Position numbers and translations under genes: made by a program
Source: Leptospirales bacterium
Lineage (GTDB): Bacteria > Spirochaetota > Leptospiria > Leptospirales > Leptonemataceae
NCBI GenBank assembly: GCA_019694685.1
Contig: JAIBBM010000005.1
Coordinates: forward strand, 1 to 64,000
DNA length: 64,000 nt
Reading direction: 5' to 3'
Shown: positions 42,726-51,442 of the stretch, piece by piece
Position numbering within the stretch: position 1 is the first letter of the stretch
Layout of the letters: every line of letters begins with the position of its first letter
Notes under the pieces: generated by a model
The model's database searches: none
Seen by the model: the letters and a program-made list of their open reading frames with translations, nothing else
Told to the model about the DNA's origin: nothing

Positions 42726-42813
42726 GCCAGAGGATGGTCCGGCGGCGCGGAAGGGTCAATCCTTTTTGTCGAAAAGGACTTGAATCGGGAACCTGAGACA
42801 ACCAGATTACCGC

Positions 42814-43905
42814 ATGAAGCCGTGGCTTCCCTTACTTTTAGCTGTTCTATATTGTGCAAAACCAGTGGAGGATCCTGTGCCTCTTGTGTTGATTCATGGG
42901 ATCAAGGGTTCTCTTCTAGAGGACGCGGAGGGCCAAACAGCCTGGTTAAGCGGTCGTGAGGCGATGGGGTGGAAGCACTATCGTCTTTCTTTGCCGACTG
43001 AATGGAAAGGAGAAGAGCAGAAGAGAGACGGCCTCCGGGCCACGGGTATACTCAAAGAAGTGTATGTGGTTCCTTTCCTGATCGGTGAAAAAGTCTACGG
43101 TCCTTTTATCAAAGGTGCAGATAAGCTCGATCGTCCGTTTTATACGTTCGCCTACGACTGGCGACGCGACAACATAGAAAACCTACGGCTTTTCACTGCT
43201 TTCTTAAAAGAGGTGAGTGAAAAGAATCGGAATGCGAAGGTGCAGGTGGTAGCTCATAGCATGGGTGGTCTCATCACAAGGGCGGCACTCGCAGAAAATC
43301 CTGAGTTGTTTCATTCCGTCGTTTTCGCTGGAGTTCCTTTTTCGGGGGGCCTTGGATTTCTACCGGACATGCATGCGGGAGAACCGGTCGGCAGAAATGA
43401 GCGCATCTTATCTCCGGAAGTGTACTTTACCTTTCCTTCTGTGTATACCCTGTTCCAGGAAGGCTCATCGCGGATTTACGAATCCGGAAAAGAGCTTCCG
43501 ATCAATCTCTACAATGCGGATGACTGGGCAAAGTATAAGCTCGGGCTTTTTTCGCTCGAACTCGTGAGCCCTTCACAGGCAGCTCACCTCCGGATGTGCT
43601 TGAAGAGAGGCAAAGAGTTTCGTCGCCTGGCCAGTTTGCCTGTGTCCAAAAATATTCCCGTGTATGTGGTTCTCTCTAAATCTACGCCCACTCTGGCCAC
43701 AGTCGAGAGAAATGGTCCTAAGAGTGTGCGCGGCTATGATTTTGAATCGAGACCGCGCGAACCAGGAGACGGGAGAGTGCGTGAAGTGGATGCGTTTCCA
43801 CCAGGTTTGAAAGCAGAAACGCTCTACATCGACAAAGTGCACTCGGAACTATTGAACGATACGGCCGTCATGGATCTGGTTCGAAAAACGGGCGAAAAGA
43901 AGTAG
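42814..43905 (+). CDS. LCAT-like alpha/beta hydrolase lipoprotein (copy 1)
   Basis: 363 residues. A short export signal ends in a lipobox-like VLYC (Cys 14). The alpha/beta-hydrolase domain begins PLVLIHGIKGSLLED (oxyanion region). FYTFAYDWRRDNIENL matches lecithin:cholesterol acyltransferase relatives, and the nucleophile elbow is VVAHSMGGLITRA. A C-terminal VHSELLND supplies the likely catalytic His. It should be a surface or periplasmic lipase/acyltransferase. A paralogue with the same blocks is at 59929-61089. It is divergent from the cyclase, with about 90 bases between. Confidence 0.88.
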   Translation: MKPWLPLLLAVLYCAKPVEDPVPLVLIHGIKGSLLEDAEGQTAWLSGREAMGWKHYRLSLPTEWKGEEQKRDGLRATGILKEVYVVPFLIGEKVYGPFIKGADKLDRPFYTFAYDWRRDNIENLRLFTAFLKEVSEKNRNAKVQVVAHSMGGLITRAALAENPELFHSVVFAGVPFSGGLGFLPDMHAGEPVGRNERILSPEVYFTFPSVYTLFQEGSSRIYESGKELPINLYNADDWAKYKLGLFSLELVSPSQAAHLRMCLKRGKEFRRLASLPVSKNIPVYVVLSKSTPTLATVERNGPKSVRGYDFESRPREPGDGRVREVDAFPPGLKAETLYIDKVHSELLNDTAVMDLVRKTGEKK

Positions 43906-43920
43906 ATCGCATAACGATTG

Positions 43921-44709
43921 TTAGTCGAACATGCTCTTTGCCGGCCGCGGAGCAAAGCTGAAAGCTGCATTGGCCGGGGCAGGTGTCCCTTCCCATTGCG
44001 CTACAATGAAGTCGCCGGGTCTTGAGATTACCTTAAGGGTTCCGGTAGTCTGATCCTTTTTCGCCGGTCTTCCGAGCGGAAGCAAATCCACTTCTCTTGC
44101 TTCCAGGGTCATACCATCGCGCAGAAGTCTCCCTGCATTTTTCCCATAAACGATCACGCTCTGGTCGGGGAGAGTGGTCAATATCTGGCCGGAAAAAGTG
44201 GCCCGCGAAAGTGGAACTGCTGTTATGCTTCCAATCCAATCTGAGTATTGAGTGCGATCGGATCGCGCGCTTTGAAAAATTCCGGATCCTGGTGCCAGCT
44301 CCACTAGCTGGAACCAGAGGTGTTCGCAATCCCAGCCATCGAGGGGAGTGAGTCTATCTTCCCAGTCTTTTTTCCCGCGTTCGTAGCATTTCTCCGTGCG
44401 AAGTTCGAGTACCCCGTCCGTCATGAATGCTTTGCCTTCGTAGGAATGAACTCTGATGGAGGCGATCGGATTTTGCCCCACAATGCGAAGATCGAAGTAG
44501 GTCCAGGTTGGGCCAGATCGTTCAAAGGTCAGTTCAGCCTTCTGAGAAATGCGATAAAACGTTTGCGGGATCGAAATCGCGTACGTGGTGGCGGCAATCG
44601 AATCCGGGATTCTGTCTCCAGCGGCGATCCCGGCGAAGGGCGGTCCGTACGCCTTACACGCGGCCAGTAAAAAAAAGAATTGTAGGCTGAACCAGAAGGC
44701 TTTCATCAT
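43921..44709 (-). CDS. Unknown lipoprotein
   Basis: A 262-residue lipoprotein with signal MMKAFWFSLQFFFLLAAC and a lipobox LAAC. The mature part is beta-rich with no family that I recognise; the single Cys pair (KCYERG and WDCEHL) may form a disulfide. It starts at ATG 44709, six bases from the divergent small lipoprotein gene, and is convergent with the LCAT-like gene. Probably membrane-anchored in the periplasm or at the surface. Confidence 0.72.
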   Translation of the reverse strand: MMKAFWFSLQFFFLLAACKAYGPPFAGIAAGDRIPDSIAATTYAISIPQTFYRISQKAELTFERSGPTWTYFDLRIVGQNPIASIRVHSYEGKAFMTDGVLELRTEKCYERGKKDWEDRLTPLDGWDCEHLWFQLVELAPGSGIFQSARSDRTQYSDWIGSITAVPLSRATFSGQILTTLPDQSVIVYGKNAGRLLRDGMTLEAREVDLLPLGRPAKKDQTTGTLKVISRPGDFIVAQWEGTPAPANAAFSFAPRPAKSMFD

Positions 44710-44715
44710 ACACTC

Positions 44716-45000
44716 ATGAAAAAAATCAGTATTGCCGTGTTCATTGCAATGTCATTCCTTCTGCCACTCTGCAAAAGTCAATCGTCTCAGACAACCAGCA
44801 AGGGAGATGTCGTGGACTGCAACTACTACTGGCCCGCCCGTTCTCGCTATGTTTGTATCAAAGACATGCCTCGTAAAGAATGCGAAGAGCTCTTTGCTGC
44901 TGGCGGATTCAATCGTGAAAAAACTTGCGTTTGCGACAACGGTGGAAAGCAAAAGAATATGGTGGAGGGCACTGGCTACACTCAGTACGACTGCAAATAA
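44716..45000 (+). CDS. Small Cys-rich lipoprotein
   Basis: 94 residues. A signal peptide (KKISIAVFIAMSFLLPLC) with a lipobox-like LPLC leads to a small secreted domain with six further cysteines (DCNYYW, YVCIK, KECEEL, TCVCDN, YDCK), suggesting three disulfides. No named family is recognised. It begins six bases from a divergent lipoprotein gene and its TAA overlaps the ATG of the flavoprotein gene (TAATG). A surface or periplasmic role is inferred. Confidence 0.72.
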   Translation: MKKISIAVFIAMSFLLPLCKSQSSQTTSKGDVVDCNYYWPARSRYVCIKDMPRKECEELFAAGGFNREKTCVCDNGGKQKNMVEGTGYTQYDCK

Positions 45001-46406
45001 TGGATCGTTTTGACCTGGTTTGTATTGGCGGCGGACCTGCGGGGCAGAAGGCCGCCATTCAGGCAGCCAAGTGCGGCAAACGCGCCGCTTTGATTGATGC
45101 AAATGAGCGCCTGGGAGGTGCCTCGGTTCACACCGGCACGGTGCCTTCCAAGATGCTGCAGGAAACCAGCAGGTTTCTTCGGAGGCTTCGCCTGGAAGCG
45201 GGCCGCGGCCTTTCCCTGGAAGTTCCTGATAAGATCACGATGCTGGACCTTCTGGCCAGAAATCGTGTCATTCTCCACAAAGAAGAGGACCTGGCAGAGG
45301 ATCAGGCTGCCAGAAATCTGGTTCATGTTTTGCGCGGTCGTGGTCGCCTGACGGGGCCGCACACCGTAGAAGTGACCGGACCATATGGAGAGAAAACTTC
45401 TCTCGAATCAGAATACATATTTTTATCTCCTGGCTCACGTCCGAATCGCCCTGCTGGAATTCCATTTGAAGATCAGGTGATTTATGATTCAGACGGAGTG
45501 CTGACTCTGCGGAAATTGCCGCGTCGTCTTGCAGTACTCGGGGCCGGCATCATTGGTTGTGAATATGCAAGTATTTTTGCAAACCTTGGAGTGGAAGTTC
45601 ATCTGATCGATCCAGCAGAATCCATTCTACACTGGGCAGACAGGGACATTGCGCGAACACTGAGTGATTCTCTTTCGAGAATTGGAATGCAAATCCACAC
45701 TCACGACGATGTAGCTGAGTTTCGTCGCACGGAAGACGGCGTAAAGATTCGCACAAAGAAAGATGTGGAATTCGTGGTGGATCAGGTGCTGGTTTCCAAA
45801 GGTAGACAGGGAAATACGGAAGGCCTGGGTCTTGAATCTGTTGGTATCACAGCTTCTTCTCGAGGAACCATTAAGGTGAGCGACGTTTACCAGACAGAAG
45901 TTCCTTCTATTTTCGCGGGCGGCGACATCATCGGTCATCCTGCTCTTTCGAGCACCAGCATGCATCAGGGAATGTATGTTTCCAGATACCTGTTTTTGGG
46001 AGAAAGTCCAAGGTTTGCTCGTTCGCAAATGCCCGTTGCCATCTGGACGATTCCGGAAGTAGCATTCATTGGTGCCACAGAAGAGGAATTGAAAAAAGCC
46101 GGTGTAGATTATGGAGTCGGCAAATCAGACTTCAGCGAGAATACGCGTGCTCTCATGACCGGGGAGAGCAGGGGTCTTTTGAAATTGATTTTTGATCGGC
46201 CAACGAAGAGGCTTCTGGCAGTGCATATGGTTTCGGACCGTGCGACAGAGCTCTTGAGCCTCGGGCAGACCGCAGTTCATCTGGGGGCAACTGTGGATTA
46301 TTTTTTCCATCATATATTCAACTATCCAACGTTAAGCGGCGTTTATAAGAGTGCCGCACTCGATGCTGTGAATGCGTATGAAATGGCGCCGGCGGCGGTG
46401 CGTTGA
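45000..46406 (+). CDS. Lpd/SthA-like flavoprotein without redox cysteines
   Basis: 468 residues in the fold of dihydrolipoamide dehydrogenase and soluble transhydrogenase. FAD site: DLVCIGGGPAGQKAAIQAAK near the N-terminus. NAD(P) site: LAVLGAGIIGCEYASIFANLG (about 178). Second FAD block: PSIFAGGDIIGHPAL. The disulfide motif GGxCxxxGCxPSK is replaced by LGGASVHTGTVPSKML, so neither redox cysteine is present. The C-terminal His-Pro-Thr block survives as HHIFNYPTLSG. It therefore cannot act as a disulfide reductase; a soluble transhydrogenase-like (SthA) or NAD(P)H:quinone activity is likelier. It starts at the ATG overlapping the preceding stop and is coupled to the next gene. Confidence 0.88.
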   Translation: MDRFDLVCIGGGPAGQKAAIQAAKCGKRAALIDANERLGGASVHTGTVPSKMLQETSRFLRRLRLEAGRGLSLEVPDKITMLDLLARNRVILHKEEDLAEDQAARNLVHVLRGRGRLTGPHTVEVTGPYGEKTSLESEYIFLSPGSRPNRPAGIPFEDQVIYDSDGVLTLRKLPRRLAVLGAGIIGCEYASIFANLGVEVHLIDPAESILHWADRDIARTLSDSLSRIGMQIHTHDDVAEFRRTEDGVKIRTKKDVEFVVDQVLVSKGRQGNTEGLGLESVGITASSRGTIKVSDVYQTEVPSIFAGGDIIGHPALSSTSMHQGMYVSRYLFLGESPRFARSQMPVAIWTIPEVAFIGATEEELKKAGVDYGVGKSDFSENTRALMTGESRGLLKLIFDRPTKRLLAVHMVSDRATELLSLGQTAVHLGATVDYFFHHIFNYPTLSGVYKSAALDAVNAYEMAPAAVR

Positions 46407-46978
46407 TGTCTTTTACGGAACTGGACATTGATGTAGAAGGCAATCTAAACGCTCAGGGGAAGCTTCCGTATACTTTGCAGGAATGCAGGTCTGTTGTGAA
46501 GATCCCGGAAGTGCTCAAGGAGCTGGTCCAGAAATTTATCTTGATTCAGAAAAGCTACGGAATGGCTCTTCATGACGACAGCAAGATGATGGGAAATGAA
46601 CGTTTTACTCTGCGCGATCTCATTGATGATTGCATTGATCTTGTCATTGTCATGCGCACGAAGGTGGAAACGGATGAAACGTATGCCATGTCCGCGCCTG
46701 AGCTCGGACGCCGCGCCCAGTTTCAGATAGATCTGGATCGATGGAAGGCAACAGGCACTCTTGGTGCCAATCGCAACTTGAAAAACAATCAGTTCTCTAT
46801 CTGGCTTGAGAGAATGGCAAAGGAACGCCTGCCAGCCATCATCAAGTATTTTGGACAGATTTCCCTGGATGGTGTTTTGACTGCAGAGGAAATCGCCGGA
46901 TTCAACAAGCTGCTCGATCGATTGTTTTTTAGCATGGTCATTGTGCGCGAAGAAATACTGAGCGGAGAAATGGAATAA
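46406..46978 (+). CDS. Unknown protein coupled to the flavoprotein gene
   Basis: About 190 residues, soluble, helical, no recognised family. Noticeable segments are TLRDLIDDCIDLVIVMRTKV (about 71) and the C-terminal LLDRLFFSMVIVREEILS. The ATG at 46406 overlaps the previous TGA by one base. It is convergent with the TPR gene, one base between stops. A role together with the flavoprotein is possible from the coupling only. Confidence 0.7.
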   Translation: MSFTELDIDVEGNLNAQGKLPYTLQECRSVVKIPEVLKELVQKFILIQKSYGMALHDDSKMMGNERFTLRDLIDDCIDLVIVMRTKVETDETYAMSAPELGRRAQFQIDLDRWKATGTLGANRNLKNNQFSIWLERMAKERLPAIIKYFGQISLDGVLTAEEIAGFNKLLDRLFFSMVIVREEILSGEME

Positions 46979-46979
46979 G

Positions 46980-48395
46980 TTACCTGGCTTCTACAATTTG
47001 CAGCGAGGAAGTTGGAATGTATGCTCGCCGCGCGCCGGAAACAATGAAGAAGTTCTCTTCTTGATCAATTCTTCTTGTACCAATCCCCGAATCATTTACC
47101 GTTAGATATCCGTCGGTAGATTCAATGCTGAGGATGGATCGTACTTCTGTTTCCACAGTAGCCGATTGTCGAATCAGCCTGGCGCTCGAACCATGGATGC
47201 GCACCTGATTGCATGAGATCGCGCGTCCGTCGCTCAATCGCACAATGAGAGGAATTCTGAAAATGGGAGTGGGTGCGGCAGGTGCCGGTTTTGCGATTTG
47301 TGCTCGTTTTTCTGCCGGAGGTTCTTTGCTTTCCACTTTTGGCGGTTCTTCTCTCGCTTCTTCCTCTGGAATTCGAATGGCAGGGTTTTCTCGCTTGAGC
47401 TCCGCTACAATTCCTTCCGGAGTCACATTCTTCCGCCCAAGGAATTTGGGAGCTTCTGCCAGTGTGCGAGCTTCTTCTATCTTCTGCAAAGCGGGGTCAC
47501 TGTTTTCCTTCGCTTTCTCTGTCGCAAAGCTGCGAACGGGTTCTCCTCCGCCCAGGAATGTTCCCAGAATCAGCAGTCTCCTTATGGAATCTTTTCGCAC
47601 CGGATCTGCGCCCGAAGCAAGCTTTCGATAGAGTTCTACCGCCGCCGGCATCTTTCCCGTCTCTTCGAGGGACCGGGCCAGCTTGAATTGCTGCCTGTCT
47701 GTAAGTGATTTCATGGAACTGTACTCTCGAGCAGCCATTGCATAGCGCCCCAGGCGATACGCGCTGTCCGCAGCTGATTCTCCGTCTTCTCTCTTTGTAT
47801 TGAGAAGGGCGAGTAGAGTTCGTGCAGATGCCGCGAAATGAGTTCCGGGGTATTGCTCTACTACTTTTGTTAAAGAATCTCGTGCTTTGTCGTCCTCTCC
47901 AAGCAGAAATTTGCAGTAACCACCGTGTAACAACGCAAAGGCGAGATTCTCATCTTTGAGGGAAGGGCGGATGGTTTCAAATACTGCCTCTGCTTCCTTT
48001 AGCTTTTTTGTTCTTTCGAGCGCAAAAGCGTACTGGAGGAGTCGGAGAGTGGATTCATCATCTGACACATGGAGAATTCCTTTGCCTGAGACAAGGCGTA
48101 CTCCGTTGACCAGTGCAATTCCGCCCGTCTCCCATAGACCAGGAGAGCTTCCAAGGCTGGCGAAATTTAGCACCGTTGTTTCCAGCACATGCCCTTCTAC
48201 TTCACGATCAAAGTCTTCCTCGGTAGAGCGTACCTTTTCTGCGAGCAAGCGAGAGGAAAGTTCGTAGTTCAGCAATTGTTGTCGCCTAACGTCCAGGCGA
48301 AGCAGAAATCCAGTCACTTTCCAGACAGAAGTAAAAACGAGACCCCAGATCAACGCGAGCGAAACGAACAAGAGAACAATCCCGCCGCGCTTCAT
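46980..48395 (-). CDS. Membrane-anchored TPR protein
   Basis: 471 residues. One N-terminal membrane helix (GIVLLFVSLALIWGLVFTSV) anchors it in the inner membrane. A helical-repeat region of TPR type follows (about 115-300; LQYAFALERTKKLKEAEAVF, LLGEDDKARDSLTKVVEQYP). A Pro/Glu-rich linker comes next and a beta-rich C-terminal domain (about 380-471, LIVRLSDGRAISCNQV). It overlaps the PP2C gene by four bases (ATGA), so it is translated with it. Such proteins often organise complexes; here it may be an accessory of the phosphatase. Confidence 0.75.
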   Translation of the reverse strand: MKRGGIVLLFVSLALIWGLVFTSVWKVTGFLLRLDVRRQQLLNYELSSRLLAEKVRSTEEDFDREVEGHVLETTVLNFASLGSSPGLWETGGIALVNGVRLVSGKGILHVSDDESTLRLLQYAFALERTKKLKEAEAVFETIRPSLKDENLAFALLHGGYCKFLLGEDDKARDSLTKVVEQYPGTHFAASARTLLALLNTKREDGESAADSAYRLGRYAMAAREYSSMKSLTDRQQFKLARSLEETGKMPAAVELYRKLASGADPVRKDSIRRLLILGTFLGGGEPVRSFATEKAKENSDPALQKIEEARTLAEAPKFLGRKNVTPEGIVAELKRENPAIRIPEEEAREEPPKVESKEPPAEKRAQIAKPAPAAPTPIFRIPLIVRLSDGRAISCNQVRIHGSSARLIRQSATVETEVRSILSIESTDGYLTVNDSGIGTRRIDQEENFFIVSGARRAYIPTSSLQIVEAR

Positions 48396-49894
48396 GGCAC
48401 TCCCAGATACAGGATGCTAATGTCGTCTCTTACGACTGGAAGGAGCGCATCGAGAGCTACCATGATCTGATTGACTGCTTCTGTCGGGTCTGGATGATCC
48501 ATGAGAATGTTTACCACATCTTCGATGTCGAGCACAGTGCCTTCCGGGGAAGGGCTTTCGATGAGTCCGTCTGAGTAAAGGAACAGTCTATCACCACTCG
48601 ACGCCTCTATGGATCCAGCTTCAAAAGATACGTCTCGCTTGATTCCGAGGGGCGGTCCGGTTGGATCTAGAATCTCGATGTCCCCGTTTTTGCGAATCAA
48701 TATGGGCGCAGGATGGCCTCCGTTTACATAGTGAATGCGATCTCCGTCGAACAGTGCGAAGACCCCCGTCATGTAAAACATCGACGTTTTTAAGTGGTTG
48801 ATGATGGCAGCGTTCATTTGCAGTGCCATTTCTTCCGCGGAATAGGCGGTTTCCTGGATTCTTTCGAGACTCAAAAGCGCCAGACTTGTGATGAGAGCCG
48901 CAGATACTCCATGCCCGGAGGCGTCCGCAAAAAATACCCCATCTTGTCCACCCGCCTGAAAGAACGTGTACACATCTCCGCTGACTTCACGAAGGGGCCT
49001 GGAAATAGCGGCCGCATTCCATTTGGCAAGACTCTTTGCATCCGGAAGAAACTGTTCCTGCACTTCTTTGCCAATGGTGAGTTCGTTTTGTATTTCAGTG
49101 TTGAGCCCGGAGAGAGCGTCGACTGTTGACTGAATTTTCTGCGCCATGTGGTTGAACGTGGTGCCGAGCAAATCTACTTCGTCCATTCTGTTCATGGTCC
49201 AGGATGCGCGCGCGGCCAGATTCCCTTCAGCCAGATGTTCGCTTGCATGCGCAAGTAGCCCGATCCTGCGAAAGAAGATTCGAATGGCGATCAGTGCGAA
49301 GATCAAGTGCGCGAGAAAAACCAGCCCTGCCGCGAGGGCGGCCTGTCTGTAGAGAAGTCTGTACCTTGCTTCAAAGTCCGCGATGCGCATGATTGCATGG
49401 ATGTATCCAGGTTGCTCAAATCTTCCGCCAGGAAGGCTCATCGTGTATTGTGCTGAGTAGTCTGATTCATTGAGTTCGATTGTGTATCTCTGTCGTATGA
49501 GTGCAGTGGGTCGCAATTGTAGCACGCTTCTTCGCACCGGTTCTTCTATCTGGCCTGTCGCTGGAAGCACGGAAGCTTCCTTTGCTTTTTCGAAAAGTTT
49601 ATCTCCGCGTTCTGTAAAGATCACATACGATATGATATGGTTTTCATTGAGCACGCGATCGAGTGTATTTAAGTCGTCGATTCTAGATGGATCGAGTTCT
49701 TCCAATCTTGTAAGCACGGTACCCGCAATTCGATCTGACTGAAGCCTGAAATTCAAACGCAGCATATCCAGCTGGTTTTCAAAGATCATGGCAGTTAAAA
49801 TGACAATGTTTACAACCGATAGAGCCAGATACAATAGTCCAATGCGCAGGCGCATGGAGCTGAGGACTTTGAGTCCCGGGAAGAGTCTGCTCAT
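48392..49894 (-). CDS. Membrane PP2C (SpoIIE-type) phosphatase with periplasmic sensor and HAMP
   Basis: About 500 residues from ATG 49894; the frame is open to 49984, and ATG 49855 is also possible. Order: membrane helix (LRIGLLYLALSVVNIVILTA), periplasmic sensor of about 150 residues, second membrane helix (AALAAGLVFLAHLIFALIAI), HAMP linker (RRIGLLAHASEHLAEGNLAA), short coiled coil and PP2C domain. Phosphatase motifs REVSGDVYTF, FFADASGHGVSAALI, YVNGGHPAPIL and LFLYSDGLIESPS are intact apart from minor changes. It should relay an envelope signal by dephosphorylating a STAS antagonist. It is the first gene of a pair with the TPR protein. No ribosome site is convincing at any candidate start. 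Confidence 0.88.
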   Translation of the reverse strand: MSRLFPGLKVLSSMRLRIGLLYLALSVVNIVILTAMIFENQLDMLRLNFRLQSDRIAGTVLTRLEELDPSRIDDLNTLDRVLNENHIISYVIFTERGDKLFEKAKEASVLPATGQIEEPVRRSVLQLRPTALIRQRYTIELNESDYSAQYTMSLPGGRFEQPGYIHAIMRIADFEARYRLLYRQAALAAGLVFLAHLIFALIAIRIFFRRIGLLAHASEHLAEGNLAARASWTMNRMDEVDLLGTTFNHMAQKIQSTVDALSGLNTEIQNELTIGKEVQEQFLPDAKSLAKWNAAAISRPLREVSGDVYTFFQAGGQDGVFFADASGHGVSAALITSLALLSLERIQETAYSAEEMALQMNAAIINHLKTSMFYMTGVFALFDGDRIHYVNGGHPAPILIRKNGDIEILDPTGPPLGIKRDVSFEAGSIEASSGDRLFLYSDGLIESPSPEGTVLDIEDVVNILMDHPDPTEAVNQIMVALDALLPVVRDDISILYLGVP

Positions 49895-50112
49895 TGCGAA
49901 GAAGGTGCGCGGGCCGGTCTGGAGTGCAATCGTTAATCGGGAAAGACTTGACCTTTCGGCCGGGGGGCTTAAGAATCTTAACATGTCCTACATGGCTGTC
50001 GGGTCACGCCAGGTGCTTTACTCAGACACAGCTCCTCCTGACAGAGGGGATGTGCGGGCTTTGCCTGTGAGGACAGAGCCTGCGCAGAGAACAGAGGATT
50101 CTATTTCTTCTC

Positions 50113-50130
50113 CCCGCACAGATGTGCGGG
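50113..50130. promoter_or_regulatory. Inverted repeat upstream of the MORN lipoprotein gene
   Basis: CCCGCAC (50113-50119) and GTGCGGG (50124-50130) are perfect 7-bp arms around AGAT. There is no T-run, so an operator or leader hairpin is likelier than a terminator. It lies in a 219-base gap between divergent genes, about 75 bases before the next start. Confidence 0.5.
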
Positions 50131-50203
50131 ACCAGGATCGCGGCCAGGCCGTGGATACTTTTGCCTGAATGTCGTATAACGTTTCAAAATCCGGAGATTT
50201 CTA

Positions 50204-51442
50204 ATGTATAGAGCCTTATTCGTTGTTTCCATTCTTACTTTGTCCTATTGCGCGAGTACACCCGATGAACAGCAGCAACCGCAGAAGCAGGCAGATCGCA
50301 AGCTGTCCCTTTCCTGCAGCGGAGGTGCGGCGGTTTTAACACGGGTAGATTCAAAAGGAAAACCCGGGGAAAGAGGTCAGGTAGATCCAAAGCCAATGAC
50401 CTGTGAGGCGGCCTCAAAGCTGGATGACAAAGGACTTTCGAAGCTCAAGAGAATTGGGAAGTGGGAATACTTCGTAGATAGCGTTCTCTCCAGACGTGAA
50501 GAATATGTGGCAGGTCTAAAAGAAGGTCCTGAGACAGGATATTTTCCGGACGGGTCCATTCGTTACACGGGTCAGAACTCTGCGGATAAGAAAACCGGGC
50601 ACTGGAAGATCAAAGCGGATGCGACGAAGGGATGTGAATCAGAAGGCGATTTTGAAAACGATTTGAAAACAGGTCGCTGGGTGGAATGCAAGGGAAACAT
50701 CAAAGAGCCATTTATCGAATTTGAGGGAAGCTATGTTCAGGGCTTGCGCGATGGTCCTGGTAAATTCCTGAACAGCGAAGGCAAGGTGAGTTCGCAGGGA
50801 GATTTCCGTGCCGATCTTGGCTGCAAGGCAGCGCTGAAGCCCGGTGCAAGCAAGCAGGACTTTGACAGATGCGCGAAGCGCACAGGTCACTGGGTGTACT
50901 ATCATTCAAATGGAGAGAAATCAACCGAAGGGGATTTTGATCCGGCCACAGGTCTGGAAACAGGAACATGGCACGAATTCTATCGTAGCGGTGAAAAGCT
51001 GGGGATGGGTCCTCGCACTGGGGATCGGAAGGGCCTGTGGACGTTTTACGGAAAGGACGGTTCGATCTTATATCAACTTGAATTTGCAGGAAGTGACTTT
51101 CTGCCAAAGACCGCCATCTTCTGGAAAGACGGCAAAAAATCCGCGCAGGGTCCTCTTTCGATGGGCATGTTCAAGTTCAGCCAGGACAAAGATGCAGTGG
51201 AACTTACTAGCCCCATCAAAGATGGAATCTGGACAGAGTACTATCCAAACGGGCAGAAATCAGGAGAAGGGAATTATACCAGCAATCGCCGTGATGGGAA
51301 ATGGACGTTATACGACGAATCAGGAAAGAAAATCGGAGAAGGTCCATACATGATGGATAAGAAAGATGGAGAATGGCTGGAGCTTGAAGGTGGAGCCATG
51401 GTGAAGAAGAAATATCAGTTCGGGAAGCCCGCTCGTTTTTGA
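50204..51442 (+). CDS. YwqK/MORN-repeat surface lipoprotein
   Basis: 412 residues. A lipoprotein signal (YRALFVVSILTLSYC, lipobox LSYC) precedes about ten short beta-hairpin repeats of the MORN_2/YwqK type: GYFPDGSIRYTGQ, WVYYHSNGEKSTEGDF, WHEFYRSGEKLGMG, WTEYYPNGQKSGEGNY, WTLYDESGKKIGEG. Leptospira encodes similar lipoproteins, some described as surface adhesins. The YwqK antitoxin label that pipelines use for these repeats is not informative. It overlaps the following carboxypeptidase gene by four bases. Function probably at the cell surface. Confidence 0.8.
   Translation: MYRALFVVSILTLSYCASTPDEQQQPQKQADRKLSLSCSGGAAVLTRVDSKGKPGERGQVDPKPMTCEAASKLDDKGLSKLKRIGKWEYFVDSVLSRREEYVAGLKEGPETGYFPDGSIRYTGQNSADKKTGHWKIKADATKGCESEGDFENDLKTGRWVECKGNIKEPFIEFEGSYVQGLRDGPGKFLNSEGKVSSQGDFRADLGCKAALKPGASKQDFDRCAKRTGHWVYYHSNGEKSTEGDFDPATGLETGTWHEFYRSGEKLGMGPRTGDRKGLWTFYGKDGSILYQLEFAGSDFLPKTAIFWKDGKKSAQGPLSMGMFKFSQDKDAVELTSPIKDGIWTEYYPNGQKSGEGNYTSNRRDGKWTLYDESGKKIGEGPYMMDKKDGEWLELEGGAMVKKKYQFGKPARF

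Noticed and set aside
49788..50168. 126-codon plus-strand frame across the start of the PP2C gene
   Set aside because: Mostly antisense to the phosphatase gene and without protein-like composition.
50204..51442. YwqK-type antitoxin of a toxin-antitoxin pair
   Set aside because: The repeats are MORN_2-like, the protein is a lipoprotein and no toxin gene is adjacent.
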